Under the pieces are notes generated by a model. The model saw only the letters and a program-made list of their open reading frames with translations. It ran no database searches and was not told where the DNA came from. From positions 1 through 14,082 of the forward strand of contig CALFYU010000222.1 in assembly GCA_937952455.1 (NCBI GenBank): a stretch of DNA of 14,082 bases. The letters run 5' to 3'. Below are positions 13,061 through 14,082 of the stretch, piece by piece (the stretch's first letter is position 1; each line of letters begins with the position of its first letter). This DNA is from an uncultured Planctomycetaceae bacterium (GTDB lineage: Bacteria; Planctomycetota; Planctomycetia; Planctomycetales; Planctomycetaceae). The position numbers and the translations under genes were made by a program.

Positions 13061-13089
13061 CCGGCGGGCTGACACCCGCCGCTCGCCGG
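13061..13089. repeat. GC-rich hairpin element with alternative pairing
   Basis: GGCGGG (13063-13068) pairs with CCCGCC (13075-13080) around CTGACA. Alternatively CCGGCG (13061-13066) pairs with CGCCGG (13084-13089). The two folds share bases and exclude one another. The sequence resembles a dispersed GGCGGGCTGACRCCCGCC repeat that I associate with planctomycetes. No T-run follows. Confidence 0.55.
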
Positions 13090-13093
13090 GACC

Positions 13094-13122
13094 TTCGCCT
13101 AGCTTGATGCACGTTCTATAAT
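13094..13122 (+). promoter_or_regulatory. Candidate promoter of the oxidase subunit gene
   Basis: A perfect TATAAT (13117-13122) lies 65 nt before the ATG at 13188. At a 17-nt spacing the -35 is TTCGCC, which keeps only the leading TT. The -10 is the best of its kind in this spacer. Confidence 0.4.
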
Positions 13123-13187
13123 AACCCCGGCGCGCGCGAATCGCATCCGCTGCGGCCGAGAAACAACATCCGTGGCTCGAACAGACT

Positions 13188-13775
13188 ATGCCGGCTCTTT
13201 CCAAAATCCCTGCGGCCCGCCGTACCGATGCGCGGTTCTTGCTGCAATTTGCCGCCCTCGTGACCGGCGCGGGTCTGACGGCCGGCGGGTTGGCGTGGAT
13301 GTTGATCACGTTCGTGGGCACCACGCCGCATCCCGGCCGGGTCGTGTTTCCGGCGGCACTCTATGCCAGCACGCTCCTCTTGGCGCTGGGGAGTCTGGCG
13401 TTGCAGGCAGCGCTCCGCGCGATTCGCCGCGAACGGCAGCGCGATTGCCGTCGGCGGCTGCTACAGGCGACGTTAGCCGGCACGTTGTTTTGCGGAGCGC
13501 AAAGTTACGCGCTGTATTGCCTGATCGAAAACCAGCAACCGGCCACCGCGCCCTTAGATGCCAACGCCTTCTTAATCGTCGTCGCCGGCCTGCACGCGAT
13601 GCACTTTTGCGTAGCGATGCTGTTTATGTGTTACGTCACCGTCCGGGCGCTGATGGGGCGGTACGACCACGAATACTACCTGGGGATCACCGTCTGCACG
13701 TACTTCTGGCACGCGCTGGGGGTGGTGTGGGTGGTGATTTTGGGGGTGTTTGTGATGGCGCTGGGGATGCAGTGA
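13188..13775 (+). CDS. Cytochrome c oxidase subunit III-like membrane protein
   Basis: The 195-residue protein has five predicted membrane helices (about 18-44, 56-80, 93-112, 128-152 and 168-190), as in the short form of heme-copper oxidase subunit III. Characteristic residues are the helix beginning VVAGLHAMHFCVAMLFM (about 130-146, matching the family's GLHxxHV region), the linker RYDHEYYLGI, and YFWHALGVVWVVIL (about 173-186, matching the YWHFxDxVWI signature, with Leu-Gly replacing the usual acidic position). Subunit III does not bind the metal centres; it stabilises subunit I in the inner membrane. Neither subunit I nor II is present in this window, so it is an orphan here. It diverges from the sulfatase and converges, with a 10-bp gap, on the LRR gene. 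There is no obvious Shine-Dalgarno site before the ATG. Confidence 0.8.
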   Translation: MPALSKIPAARRTDARFLLQFAALVTGAGLTAGGLAWMLITFVGTTPHPGRVVFPAALYASTLLLALGSLALQAALRAIRRERQRDCRRRLLQATLAGTLFCGAQSYALYCLIENQQPATAPLDANAFLIVVAGLHAMHFCVAMLFMCYVTVRALMGRYDHEYYLGITVCTYFWHALGVVWVVILGVFVMALGMQ

Positions 13776-13785
13776 TGGGGGGGCG

Positions 13786-14082
13786 TTAATTCGCTGGTGG
13801 TGTCCATATCAAGTGGCAATACGGCAGGGCTTTGCCAAGTTGACCGATTCCTGTGCGGGTGACGCGGGTGTTTTCGAGCCACAGTTTTTCGAGTCTGCTG
13901 AACCGGCGCAGATGCTCAATCCCGGCATCGCTGACGTTGGTATTGCCGAGGTGTAGAATCGTTAGGTTGGTTAACCCGCGAAGATGTTCAAGCCCGGCGT
14001 CGCTGACTTGCGTGTTGTAGAGTTCCAGGTCCCTGACGTTTGTCAGGTCTCGCAGATGCTCAAGTCCTTCATCACTGACTCG
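13786..14082 (-). CDS. Leucine-rich repeat protein, C-terminal part (partial)
   Basis: This open frame enters from the right edge and ends at TAA (13786-13788), giving 98 residues. It contains three successive 24-residue repeats of the form VSDxGLEHLRxLTNLxxLxLxNTx, beginning at residues 2, 26 and 50. A degenerate capping repeat (VTRTGIGQLGKAL) and the tail LIWTPPAN follow. The spacing and the 'VSDAGLEHL' signature match the long LRR proteins abundant in planctomycetes, which are thought to mediate protein-protein contacts. The N-terminal part, including any signal or catalytic domain, lies outside the window. It converges with the oxidase-subunit gene across 10 bp. Confidence 0.85.
   Translation of the reverse strand, partial: RVSDEGLEHLRDLTNVRDLELYNTQVSDAGLEHLRGLTNLTILHLGNTNVSDAGIEHLRRFSRLEKLWLENTRVTRTGIGQLGKALPYCHLIWTPPAN

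Noticed and set aside
13172..13789. 205-codon frame overlapping the oxidase subunit gene
   Set aside because: Its translation is Arg/Gly-rich without membrane helices, while the overlapping frame from 13188 has five helices and the subunit III signature.
13786..14082. DNA tandem repeat element
   Set aside because: The 72-nt periodicity is explained by the 24-residue leucine-rich repeats in a continuous reading frame.

Overview
The window looks like a chromosomal segment from a planctomycete (order Planctomycetales or a close relative). The main evidence is a very large exported protein ending in the PVC-type CxxCH cytochrome module, together with a formylglycine-type sulfatase, an exported BNR/sialidase-like protein, a planctomycete-style 24-residue leucine-rich repeat protein, a codon-recognition-less release-factor-like protein, moderately high GC, and spacers full of short-word repeats. 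The assignment rests on protein families only; no rRNA or other marker gene is present.

Layout, left to right. Positions 1-420 are gene-free and hold an inverted pair of octamer-type repeats plus a GC-rich palindrome. Next come two minus-strand genes: a NodB-like polysaccharide deacetylase (421-1404) and a PAPS-dependent sulfotransferase (1624-2496). The spacer between them carries inverted arrays of a 10-nt word. Another gene-poor stretch (2497-2968) is dominated by arrays with a 7-nt period. A small plus-strand cysteine-rich lipoprotein follows (2969-3397). The minus strand of 3641-8356 encodes one 1571-residue exported protein: CehA/McbA-type PHP hydrolase, then a PVC dehydrogenase beta-propeller, HEAT repeats and a c-type heme domain. 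Divergent from it, on the plus strand, are a sialidase-like exported protein (8562-10247) and, overlapping it by 11 nt, a GGQ release-factor-like gene (10237-10767). A small XRE-type HTH gene (10915-11157, minus), a sulfatase (11450-12892, minus), an orphan five-helix cytochrome c oxidase subunit III-like gene (13188-13775, plus) and the C-terminal end of an LRR protein (13786-14082, minus, cut by the window edge) complete the window.

Functional theme. Sulfation (sulfotransferase), desulfation (sulfatase), deacetylation and glycan hydrolysis (sialidase-like, PHP hydrolase/dehydrogenase) suggest surface or environmental glycan metabolism, as is common in planctomycetes. The genes are not one operon: strands alternate and spacers are long, so any cooperation is inferred.

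Most notable are the four-part fusion protein, a sulfatase whose formylglycine motif reads CASSR instead of CxPSR/CxASR, and the spacers. Three consecutive left-hand spacers are each built from a different short word (about 8, 10 and 7 nt) arranged as facing inverted arrays. The right-hand spacers contain clusters of unrelated small palindromes. One 18-nt palindrome occurs both beside the deacetylase gene and in front of the sulfatase gene.
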